IMG/VR virus record: IMGVR_UViG_3300028557_000049
Coordinates: 1-53,607 of that record
Length of the DNA: 53,607 nucleotides
Origin: a virus
Reading direction: 5' to 3' (one strand)
The notes under the pieces were generated by a model that saw only the letters and a list, made by a program, of their open reading frames with translations, searched no databases and was not told the DNA's origin. Each line of letters starts with the position of its first letter. Within the stretch, counting starts at the first letter, position 1. Below, one piece after another: positions 21,087 to 28,464 of the stretch. Both the position numbers and the translations under genes were made by a program.

Positions 21087-21389
21087 TTAATTTAAACAAT
21101 ACATAAAATTATGACCATCAATTTCTGGTGAAATAAACATATTTGCTTCGTGGTACTCAATTGCATCATTTAAAACCTTAATGTTTAAGTCTAGATAGAA
21201 CAATTGTTCGTCTATTTCAGACATAATATTTTTGCTGAAGGTTGGCAAACTTTCATCTGACATCTCTACTAAATTATTCTGTAATTCAGTATTTATATCT
21301 ATTAGTGTTTGAACCATCTCACAAATTTCATAGAGACTAAGGTTATTAACCACGTCAGATAAAGATAACAAGCTAGTATTTAGTTTCAT
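21087..21389 (-). CDS. Helical unknown protein, 100 aa
   Basis: 100 residues from MKLNTSLLSLSDVVNNLSLY. Acidic and mostly helical (EMVQTLIDINTELQNNLVEM), possibly coiled coil. No family recognised. Only 10 bases separate it from the gene ending at 21399. Confidence 0.55.
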   Translation of the reverse strand: MKLNTSLLSLSDVVNNLSLYEICEMVQTLIDINTELQNNLVEMSDESLPTFSKNIMSEIDEQLFYLDLNIKVLNDAIEYHEANMFISPEIDGHNFMYCLN

Positions 21390-21398
21390 ATGTTAGTT

Positions 21399-22076
21399 TT
21401 AGTAAGGTGTGTGATTCTTTTTATAATTCTCAATATTCCATCTTATTTTTTCTTGATGATAAGCTTCTGCTTCACGTTCATCTTTAAGCGTTGTTATTTC
21501 ATTAACCCAACCTAAATTATTGCTAGTTACCTCACGGCTAACAACGAACCCGATAAACCCTATAAGTATAATAAACAAATATGTTATACCCATATTACCA
21601 CCTATTTTATTCGTTATATCTACTTTTTGTGTAGTACTTAGGTCATCATAATCACATTTCATGTCAGTATATGGTTTTAATATATAATCTTGTATTAGAC
21701 TACCGAAGGTCATTAGTACAAGACTTATTAATAACGAAATAATGTTTGCTGAGACGAACCAATTAATAGCAGCCTCATCAAAAAATATTTTCGTTGCTCT
21801 CAAGCATAGCCAGCCATGATTAAAATCATATAATACATAAGCTGATATCAAACCAGCTATTACATACATGACTCTAGCTCGTATATGGCCTGTAAATAGT
21901 AATAACAACACTATCAATGGCGATAAGGCGCTTAACACGATTAATCCAAATATGAATGGAACCATCCATCTACCAAACTCCAGTGTCGCAAGCGTATCAT
22001 AATCCCATTCTTCAACTCTAATATTACCCTTAGAGTCCATACCGCCTTTTAAAACGTTTCTAGGTTTAAATTCCAT
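21399..22076 (-). CDS. Four-helix membrane protein, 225 aa
   Basis: 225 residues with hydrophobic helices at about 37-62, 68-88, 103-127 and 160-178, an acidic N-terminus (RNVLKGGMDSKGNIRVEEWD) and a charged C-terminal tail. It would sit in the inner membrane. No transporter or enzyme motif is recognised. First gene behind the promoter at 22098-22129. Confidence 0.65.
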   Translation of the reverse strand: MEFKPRNVLKGGMDSKGNIRVEEWDYDTLATLEFGRWMVPFIFGLIVLSALSPLIVLLLLFTGHIRARVMYVIAGLISAYVLYDFNHGWLCLRATKIFFDEAAINWFVSANIISLLISLVLMTFGSLIQDYILKPYTDMKCDYDDLSTTQKVDITNKIGGNMGITYLFIILIGFIGFVVSREVTSNNLGWVNEITTLKDEREAEAYHQEKIRWNIENYKKNHTPY

Positions 22077-22097
22077 AATAATTATTGGTTTGTTATG

Positions 22098-22129
22098 TAA
22101 AGGTACACAAAATAAACGAAACTTACAAA
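22098..22129 (-). promoter_or_regulatory. Promoter, near-consensus
   Basis: TTTGT-N19-TACCTTTA, 22 bases upstream of the start at 22076. Confidence 0.6.
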
Positions 22130-22136
22130 CTATGGG

Positions 22137-22709
22137 TTATCTTTTTTTCAATAACGATGCTAATTTGTTGTTTAGCATTGTAATTGTTGACCTAATAATA
22201 CGATATTCCTCATCAGTATAGATTGGGGTTTCAGTTAACATATCGTTTATAAGCCTGTCACTCAACTTAACATAAGTATTCTTTAAGTCGTTAACCGATA
22301 AGGCTGTTAATTGTGCGTTGGTCATTACACCATCTTGATTTGTAACATCATTCATAATAGCAGCCTTGCCATAACGTCTTGGTAGAACTTTTTCTACCTT
22401 ATTCTTAGTGGGAACTGAGTTAGGGGTAACCGATACTGGTTCGGTAGTTGCATTCATATTTTTACGTAGGTATTCATACCTATTAATAAGACTGTCCTTA
22501 GTTAGGACTACCTTATCAAATATGTTACGAACCAAGTTCGTTGTGGCTAAGCTAAGATTACCTTCTTTTGCTTGTGCTATTAATAAGGTAATAGGTACTT
22601 GAACCTCGCTGGTGAATATGGATTTTAAATCCTCATCATCTTGAATAAGAATCAAGGCTGCGGCCTCATTAAATTCTACTTCTTTTATTATTTCGATGTT
22701 AGTGCTCAT
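22137..22709 (-). CDS. Unknown helical protein, 190 aa
   Basis: 190 residues. The N-terminal half is helical and acidic, followed by a Pro/Thr-rich linker (about 92-110, TTEPVSVTPNSVPTKNKVEK) and a second helical domain ending LNNKLASLLKKR. The two-domain layout suggests a bridging or DNA-binding protein, but no family is recognised. Behind the promoter at 22734-22765. Confidence 0.6.
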   Translation of the reverse strand: MSTNIEIIKEVEFNEAAALILIQDDEDLKSIFTSEVQVPITLLIAQAKEGNLSLATTNLVRNIFDKVVLTKDSLINRYEYLRKNMNATTEPVSVTPNSVPTKNKVEKVLPRRYGKAAIMNDVTNQDGVMTNAQLTALSVNDLKNTYVKLSDRLINDMLTETPIYTDEEYRIIRSTITMLNNKLASLLKKR

Positions 22710-22733
22710 ATGCTCTCGCTTTTAGTACAATAG

Positions 22734-22765
22734 CAAAGGTAAGTAATTAATTCGATAAAACCAAA
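22734..22765 (-). promoter_or_regulatory. Bacteroidota-type promoter
   Basis: TTTGG-N19-TACCTTTG, 25 bases upstream of the start at 22709. Confidence 0.8.
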
Positions 22766-22786
22766 TAAAGCTAAAAAAACTTTTTA

Positions 22787-22818
22787 CTTGGAAATGTCAT
22801 TTTAATTACTTACCTTTG
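22787..22818 (+). promoter_or_regulatory. Forward promoter antisense to the sigma-factor operon
   Basis: CTTGG-N19-TACCTTTG on the plus strand. Transcription from it would run antisense through the gene at 22844 and the sigma-factor gene. Confidence 0.65.
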
Positions 22819-22843
22819 TAAGCTGATTCTAGTACATATAGGG

Positions 22844-23176
22844 TTAATTCTTCGTATTTAGGTACGAAGCAGGGTTGTTAATTACCTTCATAATGGTTCC
22901 CAGTTCTTCGTCATTGAATTGATACAGACCACCTTCTTCATTTTTTTCCCTACGCAATTTTTTGGAAAACAAAGACCTATCGGTAGCATTATCAGAACTA
23001 CCAAGGCCAGCAGCTGCCATTACTTGGTTAGCCTTTAGCATAGTACCATCTAATTTACGCTGAATTTCGGCATAATCCTTCTCGGTATTTTTATTTTTTT
23101 TTCCAGTCTTTTTATCTTCCCCCTCAGTTACGTTTAACGATTCTCTGAGTATTGCTTTAATAATATTTTTTTCCAT
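22844..23176 (-). CDS. Unknown protein, 110 aa, last gene of the sigma/SmpB operon
   Basis: 110 residues from MEKNIIKAILRESLNVTEGE, then a Lys-rich stretch (DKKTGKKNKNTEKDYAEIQR), then helices. No family is recognised, though this opening is typical of small proteins in virion-gene neighbourhoods of large phages. It lies 85 bases past the sigma-factor stop and the third 20-bp palindrome; a forward promoter faces it. Confidence 0.6.
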   Translation of the reverse strand: MEKNIIKAILRESLNVTEGEDKKTGKKNKNTEKDYAEIQRKLDGTMLKANQVMAAAGLGSSDNATDRSLFSKKLRREKNEEGGLYQFNDEELGTIMKVINNPASYLNTKN

Positions 23177-23240
23177 TTGTTTTGGTTCTTACTAATAAAT
23201 ATCTAAATTATTACAGAAAAACATATAGATTACGACTAAC

Positions 23241-23260
23241 ATGTACACAAATGTGTACTT
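23241..23260. repeat. 20-bp palindrome, copy 3
   Basis: ATGTACACAAATGTGTACTT: matches copies at 8006 and 8290 except for one base. It lies one base past the sigma-factor stop codon. Confidence 0.75.
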
Positions 23261-23261
23261 A

Positions 23262-24155
23262 TTAATACATGATATATGATGGTATTTCATTGCGTAATAT
23301 TAGTAATGATTTATCTCGTATCTGTCTAACCATTTCACGACTAATATCATATTCTTCAGATAAATCTGAAAGGCTTCTAGGTATATTACCATCTAAGCCA
23401 TATAAGGCAGACATAATCTTACGATTTCTAGGTTTAAGCTTATCTAACCCAATTGAAATTTGATTCTTAAGGTCTCTGTAATTGATGTCGTAATCTGTCG
23501 GTTTAAATATTGATTCATCGGATATGGTATCTAGCAACGTAGTGCCGTTAGTCTCATCAATTTCAGAATCCAAAGATGCAACGTTATATGTATTGAACAT
23601 AGATATATTATTATATTCTTCTATGGTCCTTATTTCTTTATCATCTGATTCTTTTTTTGTTTCAGCATTATAGGAATAAAACATTTCATCTGGTGTAACT
23701 TGGCGATTATGGGTTTGTTCAAATTCCCTCATCTTTTTAGTAAATTTCGCTAATTCATTAACCCTATTAGCTGGTAAGTGTACCAAGCGACCATAGTTTA
23801 ATATGTGTTCCATTATAGTCTTACGAATCCAAAATACTGCATACGAGATAAACTTGTTACCAGTAGTTGGGTCAAACTTATGTGCGGCATTTATTAATCC
23901 AATATTCCCTTCATTTACCAAGTCATTCAATGGGTGTTGCGTGTTTGCGTATTGCTTGGCAACGCTAACGACAAAACGTAAATTTCGTTTAACTAACTCA
24001 TCAAGTGCCTTGTTATCACCATTACTAGCCTTGATAGCACAAGCCATCTCCTGTTCTGGAGTAAAGGCTTTTATCGATGATATCTCCTTTAGATAAGACT
24101 GAAAAGCCTCTGTATCTAGGGCAGTTATTCTATTTTGAATTTTAAACTTCCTCAT
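23262..24155 (-). CDS. Sigma-70 family sigma factor (primary-like)
   Basis: 297 residues. Region 1.2/2 (about 16-120): SYLKEISSIKAFTPEQEMAC, NLRFVVSVAKQYANTQHPLN, DLVNEGNIGLINAAHKFDP, ISYAVFWIRKTIMEHI. Region 3 (about 120-160) and region 4 (about 236-292): KPRNRKIMSALYGLDG, then SLSDLSEEYDISREMVRQIR, the helix-turn-helix for the -33 box. It lacks region 1.1 and is close in length to the roughly 290-residue housekeeping sigma of Bacteroidota. A phage sigma of this type would redirect host RNA polymerase. Because the window's promoters match the host form, it probably recognises the same or a slightly altered sequence; this is inference. It is translated from the operon started at 24977-25008, downstream of smpB. 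Confidence 0.93.
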   Translation of the reverse strand: MRKFKIQNRITALDTEAFQSYLKEISSIKAFTPEQEMACAIKASNGDNKALDELVKRNLRFVVSVAKQYANTQHPLNDLVNEGNIGLINAAHKFDPTTGNKFISYAVFWIRKTIMEHILNYGRLVHLPANRVNELAKFTKKMREFEQTHNRQVTPDEMFYSYNAETKKESDDKEIRTIEEYNNISMFNTYNVASLDSEIDETNGTTLLDTISDESIFKPTDYDINYRDLKNQISIGLDKLKPRNRKIMSALYGLDGNIPRSLSDLSEEYDISREMVRQIRDKSLLILRNEIPSYIMY

Positions 24156-24187
24156 AATCTATCTTGTTTTATATTGTTTCGTTATAA

Positions 24188-24631
24188 TTAAATCTTTCGC
24201 TTTAGGTCTCTTTCTAAATCCTTATTCTTAAGCGTTTCTCGCTTGTCATAAGTCTTTTTACCTTTAGCCAAACCAATTTCAAACTTAATGAAGCCAGTAT
24301 CAGACAATAGGATAGCTAGAGGAACTATTGTTAGCCCTTTTTGCTTTACTTTATCCGATAAATCGCTGATTTCCTTTTTTGTTAGTAATAGTTTACGCTC
24401 CCTAAGTGGGTCATGGTTATAATATTTACCCCCTTGCTTGTGTTCGGACACATGCATATTTCTTATAAATACTTCAGAATTAGTAATAACACAAAATGCT
24501 TCCGTTATATTAACGTTATTTGCCTTAATTGACTTGACCTCAGTACCCTTCAACTGAATACCAGCAACGTATGTTTCAAGTATCTGATACTCATAATATG
24601 CCTTACGATTATTCGTTATTTGCTTGCTCAT
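24188..24631 (-). CDS. smpB: SsrA-binding protein SmpB
   Basis: 147 residues matching SmpB along its length: NRKAYYEYQILETYVAGIQL, GTEVKSIK, then IRNMHVSEHKQGGKYYNHDP, RERKLLLTKKEI, GLTIVPLAILLSDTGFIKFE, and GLAKGKKTYDKRETLK. SmpB carries tmRNA into stalled ribosomes for trans-translation. The C-terminal tail (KDLERDLKRKI) is slightly shorter than in cellular proteins but keeps basic residues. No tmRNA gene is visible in the window. It lies between a small membrane protein gene and the sigma factor in one operon, and RNase R, the usual partner in trans-translation, lies about 4 kb away. Confidence 0.93.
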   Translation of the reverse strand: MSKQITNNRKAYYEYQILETYVAGIQLKGTEVKSIKANNVNITEAFCVITNSEVFIRNMHVSEHKQGGKYYNHDPLRERKLLLTKKEISDLSDKVKQKGLTIVPLAILLSDTGFIKFEIGLAKGKKTYDKRETLKNKDLERDLKRKI

Positions 24632-24668
24632 CGTAATTATGTTTTTTTAATTGTGTTAACCTTACCAA

Positions 24669-24953
24669 TTATTCATGGGTATCCTTAGTGACCAAATTAA
24701 CTAAGATACTATCACCAAGCTTATGTTTATTGCTGGTTAAGTATAGTGTTGGACCGTACTTGGTATGATAGGTCCAAATAGTATCAGGTACGAAGGTATA
24801 TTTACATCTAGTACTAACCGAATCAATTACTACCAATTCAGTCTTACTCTTTATCTTAGGTGTAAATCTATTATTTAAACATAACGATATCCACATAATA
24901 TAGATTATGGAAAAGATAATTAATAAACTAAAAATTATACGATTAAGTGTCAT
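24669..24953 (-). CDS. Small single-pass membrane protein, 94 aa
   Basis: 94 residues with an N-terminal transmembrane helix (about 6-27, IIFSLLIIFSIIYIMWISLC), followed by a beta-rich part (TELVVIDSVSTRCKYTFVPD). It would have its C-terminal part in the periplasm. No domain recognised. It leads the operon with smpB and the sigma factor behind the promoter at 24977-25008. Confidence 0.6.
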   Translation of the reverse strand: MTLNRIIFSLLIIFSIIYIMWISLCLNNRFTPKIKSKTELVVIDSVSTRCKYTFVPDTIWTYHTKYGPTLYLTSNKHKLGDSILVNLVTKDTHE

Positions 24954-24976
24954 AGCCTATATCATTTTTGCTTTTG

Positions 24977-25008
24977 TAAAGGTAATGAATTTTTCTAGAA
25001 AAACAAAA
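24977..25008 (-). promoter_or_regulatory. Promoter of the smpB/sigma operon
   Basis: TTTTG-N19-TACCTTTA on the minus strand. A near-consensus start for the genes 24953, 24631, 24155 and 23176. Confidence 0.6.
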
Positions 25009-25021
25009 AGATTTGGAAAAT

Positions 25022-25423
25022 TTATTTTAAATCCAGTGAATTACGTTCTTCCTCGGTAAGCTTAGCTAAAGCTATGTCCCTTAATTCTTTTTTAGCAGCT
25101 TTAGCTAACTCAGCTGATATTCTGGCATTATCAGCGGCCTCATGTTCTTCCCACCAATCAGCCAGTCTACGAGATGCAGGTACCTTAGCATTATACACTA
25201 CCTTATCAAAGGTTTCTGCATCTAGCTTACGTAACTCAGAACATAGTTCAGCTACCCACCTATCACCCTCTGATTTATCAAAATATATATCTTTACTAGC
25301 CTTAATTAAGGCACCTGTACGTGGTTTTTCTATTACTGAGTAAAGATAAACTAGGTTATTAACCGTATCTTTAATTTGTTGTTCATAACCAGTTGGTTCC
25401 ATGTAATCACTTCTACATCCCAT
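25022..25423 (-). CDS. Conserved phage protein of unknown function (MGCRSDYM family)
   Basis: 133 residues. The opening MGCRSDYMEPTGYEQQIKD and the later ASRRLADWWEEHEAADNARI form a pattern I recall from many phage genomes without known function. Helical, with an alanine-rich C-terminus (SAELAKAAKKELRDIALAKL). Last gene of the operon that starts at 27968. Confidence 0.65.
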   Translation of the reverse strand: MGCRSDYMEPTGYEQQIKDTVNNLVYLYSVIEKPRTGALIKASKDIYFDKSEGDRWVAELCSELRKLDAETFDKVVYNAKVPASRRLADWWEEHEAADNARISAELAKAAKKELRDIALAKLTEEERNSLDLK

Positions 25424-25447
25424 AATACTTTATTTTTATATTGTTAA

Positions 25448-26164
25448 TTAATCATATTTAAATGACCCAACTTTTAGATTTGAACCATCGATTATTAAGT
25501 ACTGGTTTATATCACCAAGACAATCAATCATTACCAAATTTTCTTTAAATCTAATGTGACTAACATTGGTGTGGCCGACAATACATGTAATACCTTCAAC
25601 CATATCGTCCAATAATGCTTCTGGTCTAACCCAAATTGGTGTCTGTGTAATATCATTACCAGTAGAGCTAGCATACTCACCAGCTGTAAATTTAAATACA
25701 TTTGGTTTATAATAGAACAAATCATTAATTTCATCTACAAATGTATCATTAACCAATGGATATGATTCTAAGTTAGCGCTAGCCCATGTCTTAGTTATTC
25801 CAGCATGACTAATAAAATAGGTATCTACAAGATAACACATTTGTAATAGACCATCTCTGATAGCTGCGTTTATTTCCTCACCAAAGCTAATCGCATAGGC
25901 AGCTTGATAGCCAGAATATGTTTCACCAACTCCATTGATATAATGAAAATCATGATTACCTGTTAGTAAGATTACCTTTTCTGGGTATGCTTTTTTAAAG
26001 GCTATGATATCTCTGAAGTTTTCTAATTGTTGTTGACCAGTAATATTGGGGCCTCTGGAATCAAAATAATCACCAATAAACACCCATTTGTCAACGGATG
26101 AATCAGTTATTATCTTTTCCCAAGATTTTCTACCATGTATATCACCTATGATACCTATCCTCAT
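25448..26164 (-). CDS. Calcineurin-like metallophosphoesterase
   Basis: 238 residues with the full motif series: GDIHGRK (7-13), GDYFDSRGP (31-39), GNHDFHY (about 69-75), SHAGITK and VGHTNVSHI near the C-terminus. This is a PPP/calcineurin-type phosphoesterase, with two metals bound by these residues. Phage members (for example lambda phosphatase) remove protein or nucleotide phosphates; the substrate here is unknown. It precedes a conserved unknown gene at the end of the 27968-25022 operon. Confidence 0.85.
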   Translation of the reverse strand: MRIGIIGDIHGRKSWEKIITDSSVDKWVFIGDYFDSRGPNITGQQQLENFRDIIAFKKAYPEKVILLTGNHDFHYINGVGETYSGYQAAYAISFGEEINAAIRDGLLQMCYLVDTYFISHAGITKTWASANLESYPLVNDTFVDEINDLFYYKPNVFKFTAGEYASSTGNDITQTPIWVRPEALLDDMVEGITCIVGHTNVSHIRFKENLVMIDCLGDINQYLIIDGSNLKVGSFKYD

Positions 26165-26174
26165 ATTCTAATTT

Positions 26175-26420
26175 TTAACAACGATAAATTCTACCACCAC
26201 CCTGATATGTAAGGTCAGATACCTTGGGTCCGTTTTGACCAGTTGAAACGTCAGTTTCTGGTGCCTCCTTAACTGGTTCTTCAATCTTATCAGCAACATG
26301 CTCAAATAGGTTAAATAACCTATTCTTAATGACATTGGTCTTAGATATATTGAAGCCATCTTCACCAACCGCCTCGATGTAGCCATCAAGCCACACAACA
26401 AATGTTTGTAGTTTATCCAT
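26175..26420 (-). CDS. Small unknown protein, paralogue of the next gene
   Basis: 81 residues. The N-terminal part FVVWLDGYIEAVGEDGFNIS aligns with FIYWLNGFFELSEKDKPLSV of the gene at 26424, and both are followed by a helix (VIKNRLFNLFEHV; KIKNHLKLVFLHEI). Both end in a short segment with a terminal Cys. The pair probably arose by tandem duplication; this helical domain is seen in phages, function unknown. Confidence 0.6.
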   Translation of the reverse strand: MDKLQTFVVWLDGYIEAVGEDGFNISKTNVIKNRLFNLFEHVADKIEEPVKEAPETDVSTGQNGPKVSDLTYQGGGRIYRC

Positions 26421-26423
26421 GTC

Positions 26424-26693
26424 TTAACACTTAACGATTAAAGATGTCGTTTGAGTTGGTATACTTTCAGGTTTATTAATGTTTAAACCACTTAATGGGT
26501 GTTTACCATCATGAATATTTTGAAAAATGGTCCGAACCTCTAAATTATCAGAATACGATGGGTCAATTTCATGAAGAAATACTAACTTTAAGTGATTCTT
26601 AATTTTCTGTACTTGTTCAACGCTTAACGGCTTATCTTTTTCAGATAATTCAAAAAATCCGTTTAACCAGTATATAAATTGGTCGCTTTTCAT
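26424..26693 (-). CDS. Small unknown protein, tandem paralogue
   Basis: 89 residues from MKSDQFIYWLNGFFELSEKD. Same helical domain as the gene at 26175 (see there). The C-terminus contains a short acidic-to-polar linker, ending PTQTTSLIVKC. Separated by only 3 bases from its paralogue. Confidence 0.6.
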   Translation of the reverse strand: MKSDQFIYWLNGFFELSEKDKPLSVEQVQKIKNHLKLVFLHEIDPSYSDNLEVRTIFQNIHDGKHPLSGLNINKPESIPTQTTSLIVKC

Positions 26694-26713
26694 TGTGTTT
26701 AGTTTTATATTAA

Positions 26714-26881
26714 TTAGTTAGTTATCTCAGTAATCAAGGCATCAACAGATGAGGCTTCTAGTACACCGACTGCCTTAGCTCGGCCACCATTAAAAAAAAC
26801 CATGTATTGGTCTCTAGGTATACCATACCAAGTATTGGTATACGTGTTATACCACAATATGTAATCATGTAAATTTTCCAT
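26714..26881 (-). CDS. Small unknown protein, 55 aa
   Basis: 55 residues beginning MENLHDYILWYNTYTNTWYG, then IPRDQYMVFFNGGRAKAVGV. Its length, composition and position 20 bases from the next gene support it, although it is below the size usually called. No family recognised. Confidence 0.65.
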   Translation of the reverse strand: MENLHDYILWYNTYTNTWYGIPRDQYMVFFNGGRAKAVGVLEASSVDALITEITN

Positions 26882-26904
26882 TTTATATTTTTATATTTAA
26901 ATTA

Positions 26905-27567
26905 TTATTTTTTAACCAAGTTAATCGTAATAGGGTCATTAACCATATCATAGTGATAATCCAAAACGGATGCATTAATTAGGTTAACATCACCCATTCT
27001 AGCAATACCATACCCCTCATGTATATGTCCCGATACATGTAACCGCAAATCACTTAAGGTCTTCACCCTATCCAGTAAGTTAGGGCAACCAGCTAGGTCA
27101 CCTCTAACAGTTGCATCAAGATATCCATATACAGGCCCGTGTGTAATCAAGATTTCTGTGTCATTAGGTATCAAATCCCAATGCTTAATGATATCTTTAC
27201 TATTACGATTAAAAGCCCAATTATAGAACCATGGCTGCACTGGACTACCCCATATCTTAAAGCCTTCTATTTCAATACCAGAATCATTAAGATATGTAAT
27301 GCTTGGGTATTCAGCAAGCAATGCATCTATTTCATATTCTGGTGCACGTTCAAAAAAGAAATCATGATTACCAGCAATTAATATCTTATACTTATATGGT
27401 AGCTTAGAAAACCAATCTAGAAAATCACGTATTTCAGATTTATTTCCCCGTCCACTAATATCACCAGCGTGAATAATCATATCGATTTTACCATCTTCAT
27501 TATTAATTAAATGTGATGGTATTTCTAGGTGTTTTGTGTGAGTATCTGAGATACAAATTATTTCCAT
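26905..27567 (-). CDS. MPPED-like metallophosphoesterase
   Basis: 220 residues. Motifs in order: ISDTHTKHLEIP (6-17), IHAGDISGRG (about 33-42), IAGNHDFFFE (about 65-74), ILITHGPVYGYLD and HVSGHIHEGYG. The spacing and the IPSHL stretch resemble the MPPED1/MPPED2 (239FB) group of metallophosphodiesterases. Substrates are unknown in phages. Its stop lies near a promoter-less 55-residue gene, and it overlaps the coiled-coil gene at 27558 by 10 bases. Confidence 0.85.
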   Translation of the reverse strand: MEIICISDTHTKHLEIPSHLINNEDGKIDMIIHAGDISGRGNKSEIRDFLDWFSKLPYKYKILIAGNHDFFFERAPEYEIDALLAEYPSITYLNDSGIEIEGFKIWGSPVQPWFYNWAFNRNSKDIIKHWDLIPNDTEILITHGPVYGYLDATVRGDLAGCPNLLDRVKTLSDLRLHVSGHIHEGYGIARMGDVNLINASVLDYHYDMVNDPITINLVKK

Positions 27568-27968
27568 ATATCTAATAGTATTTTACCGTTACGCAATAAC
27601 TTCTCAAATTGCCAAGGTAAATAGTCTTGGTGGTGTTGCATATAGGTTTCTCGCTTAAGGTTATCATTTAATGATGTACCAAAGTCAGACTCAACCGATT
27701 CCACTTCCACCATTAAATCTGATACCTCACGTTCTAATGAAGGTATTTCATCATTTAGGTCTGAAATTTCATCTTCATAATCATCGATACCACGACCATC
27801 ATTTAATATTGCATATAAAATATCACGCTCTTCTTCGAGTAAATAAACCAATGACTGCTCGTTACCCTTATTAAGGATATCCTCAGTAAGTCGCTTCGTG
27901 TTACTAAAGTTATCGTCTAGAAACTTAGCCAATAGTTCTTGAAAGCTTTTAAATTCTGTATCGGTCAT
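27558..27968 (-). CDS. Coiled-coil protein, 136 aa
   Basis: 136 residues. The centre (about 60-95), DEISDLNDEIPSLEREVSDL and on, is a clear coiled coil with heptad leucines; the flanks are helical too. Acidic. No family recognised. It is the first gene behind the promoter at 27984-28015. Confidence 0.6.
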   Translation of the reverse strand: MTDTEFKSFQELLAKFLDDNFSNTKRLTEDILNKGNEQSLVYLLEEERDILYAILNDGRGIDDYEDEISDLNDEIPSLEREVSDLMVEVESVESDFGTSLNDNLKRETYMQHHQDYLPWQFEKLLRNGKILLDIWK

Positions 27969-27983
27969 TAAGATTGGTTTTTA

Positions 27984-28015
27984 CAAAGGTACTAAATATT
28001 TTCGAGACTAACAAA
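27984..28015 (-). promoter_or_regulatory. Promoter of the 27968-25022 operon
   Basis: TTTGT-N19-TACCTTTG, 16 bases upstream of the start at 27968. Confidence 0.7.
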
Positions 28016-28020
28016 CATTT

Positions 28021-28464
28021 TTAAAAATTTCTCATAGCTTTTTCTGATGCTAAGTATATATTTTCTTGATACCATTTACGATAACTATGTAAACAGTAAT
28101 CTTTAATAGATTTTCCATATGGTATGCCATACGCTTCACCAAAATTTTCTTTAATATCGGTAATCCTAATTTTACCATACTTACTATGAACTACCTCCCA
28201 ATTACTTTGCCCTAATACTAACGTACAATCGTTAAAAAATACATTAATTTCATTGGTGATAATACATGTATTATGTGATAACCATTTTTTATATATAGTA
28301 TCTAACTCTTTAGTACCATTAAATATGATATGTAACTCATTATGTATATTATAACACTTAGAACCATGTCTACTACCAACCTCAAAACTATTTGTCTTTG
28401 GGTTATATTCAGTAATTAGAAAGTTACGATTTAAGTATTTAAATACTATTTCCTCGTCTGTCAT
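28021..28464 (-). CDS. Unknown protein, 147 aa, downstream of RNase R
   Basis: 147 residues. The start overlaps the RNase R stop by 4 bases, so translation is coupled. Mixed alpha/beta with many aromatic residues (TIYKKWLSHNTCIITNEINV; YCLHSYRKWYQENIYLASEK). No family recognised. Confidence 0.6.
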   Translation of the reverse strand: MTDEEIVFKYLNRNFLITEYNPKTNSFEVGSRHGSKCYNIHNELHIIFNGTKELDTIYKKWLSHNTCIITNEINVFFNDCTLVLGQSNWEVVHSKYGKIRITDIKENFGEAYGIPYGKSIKDYCLHSYRKWYQENIYLASEKAMRNF

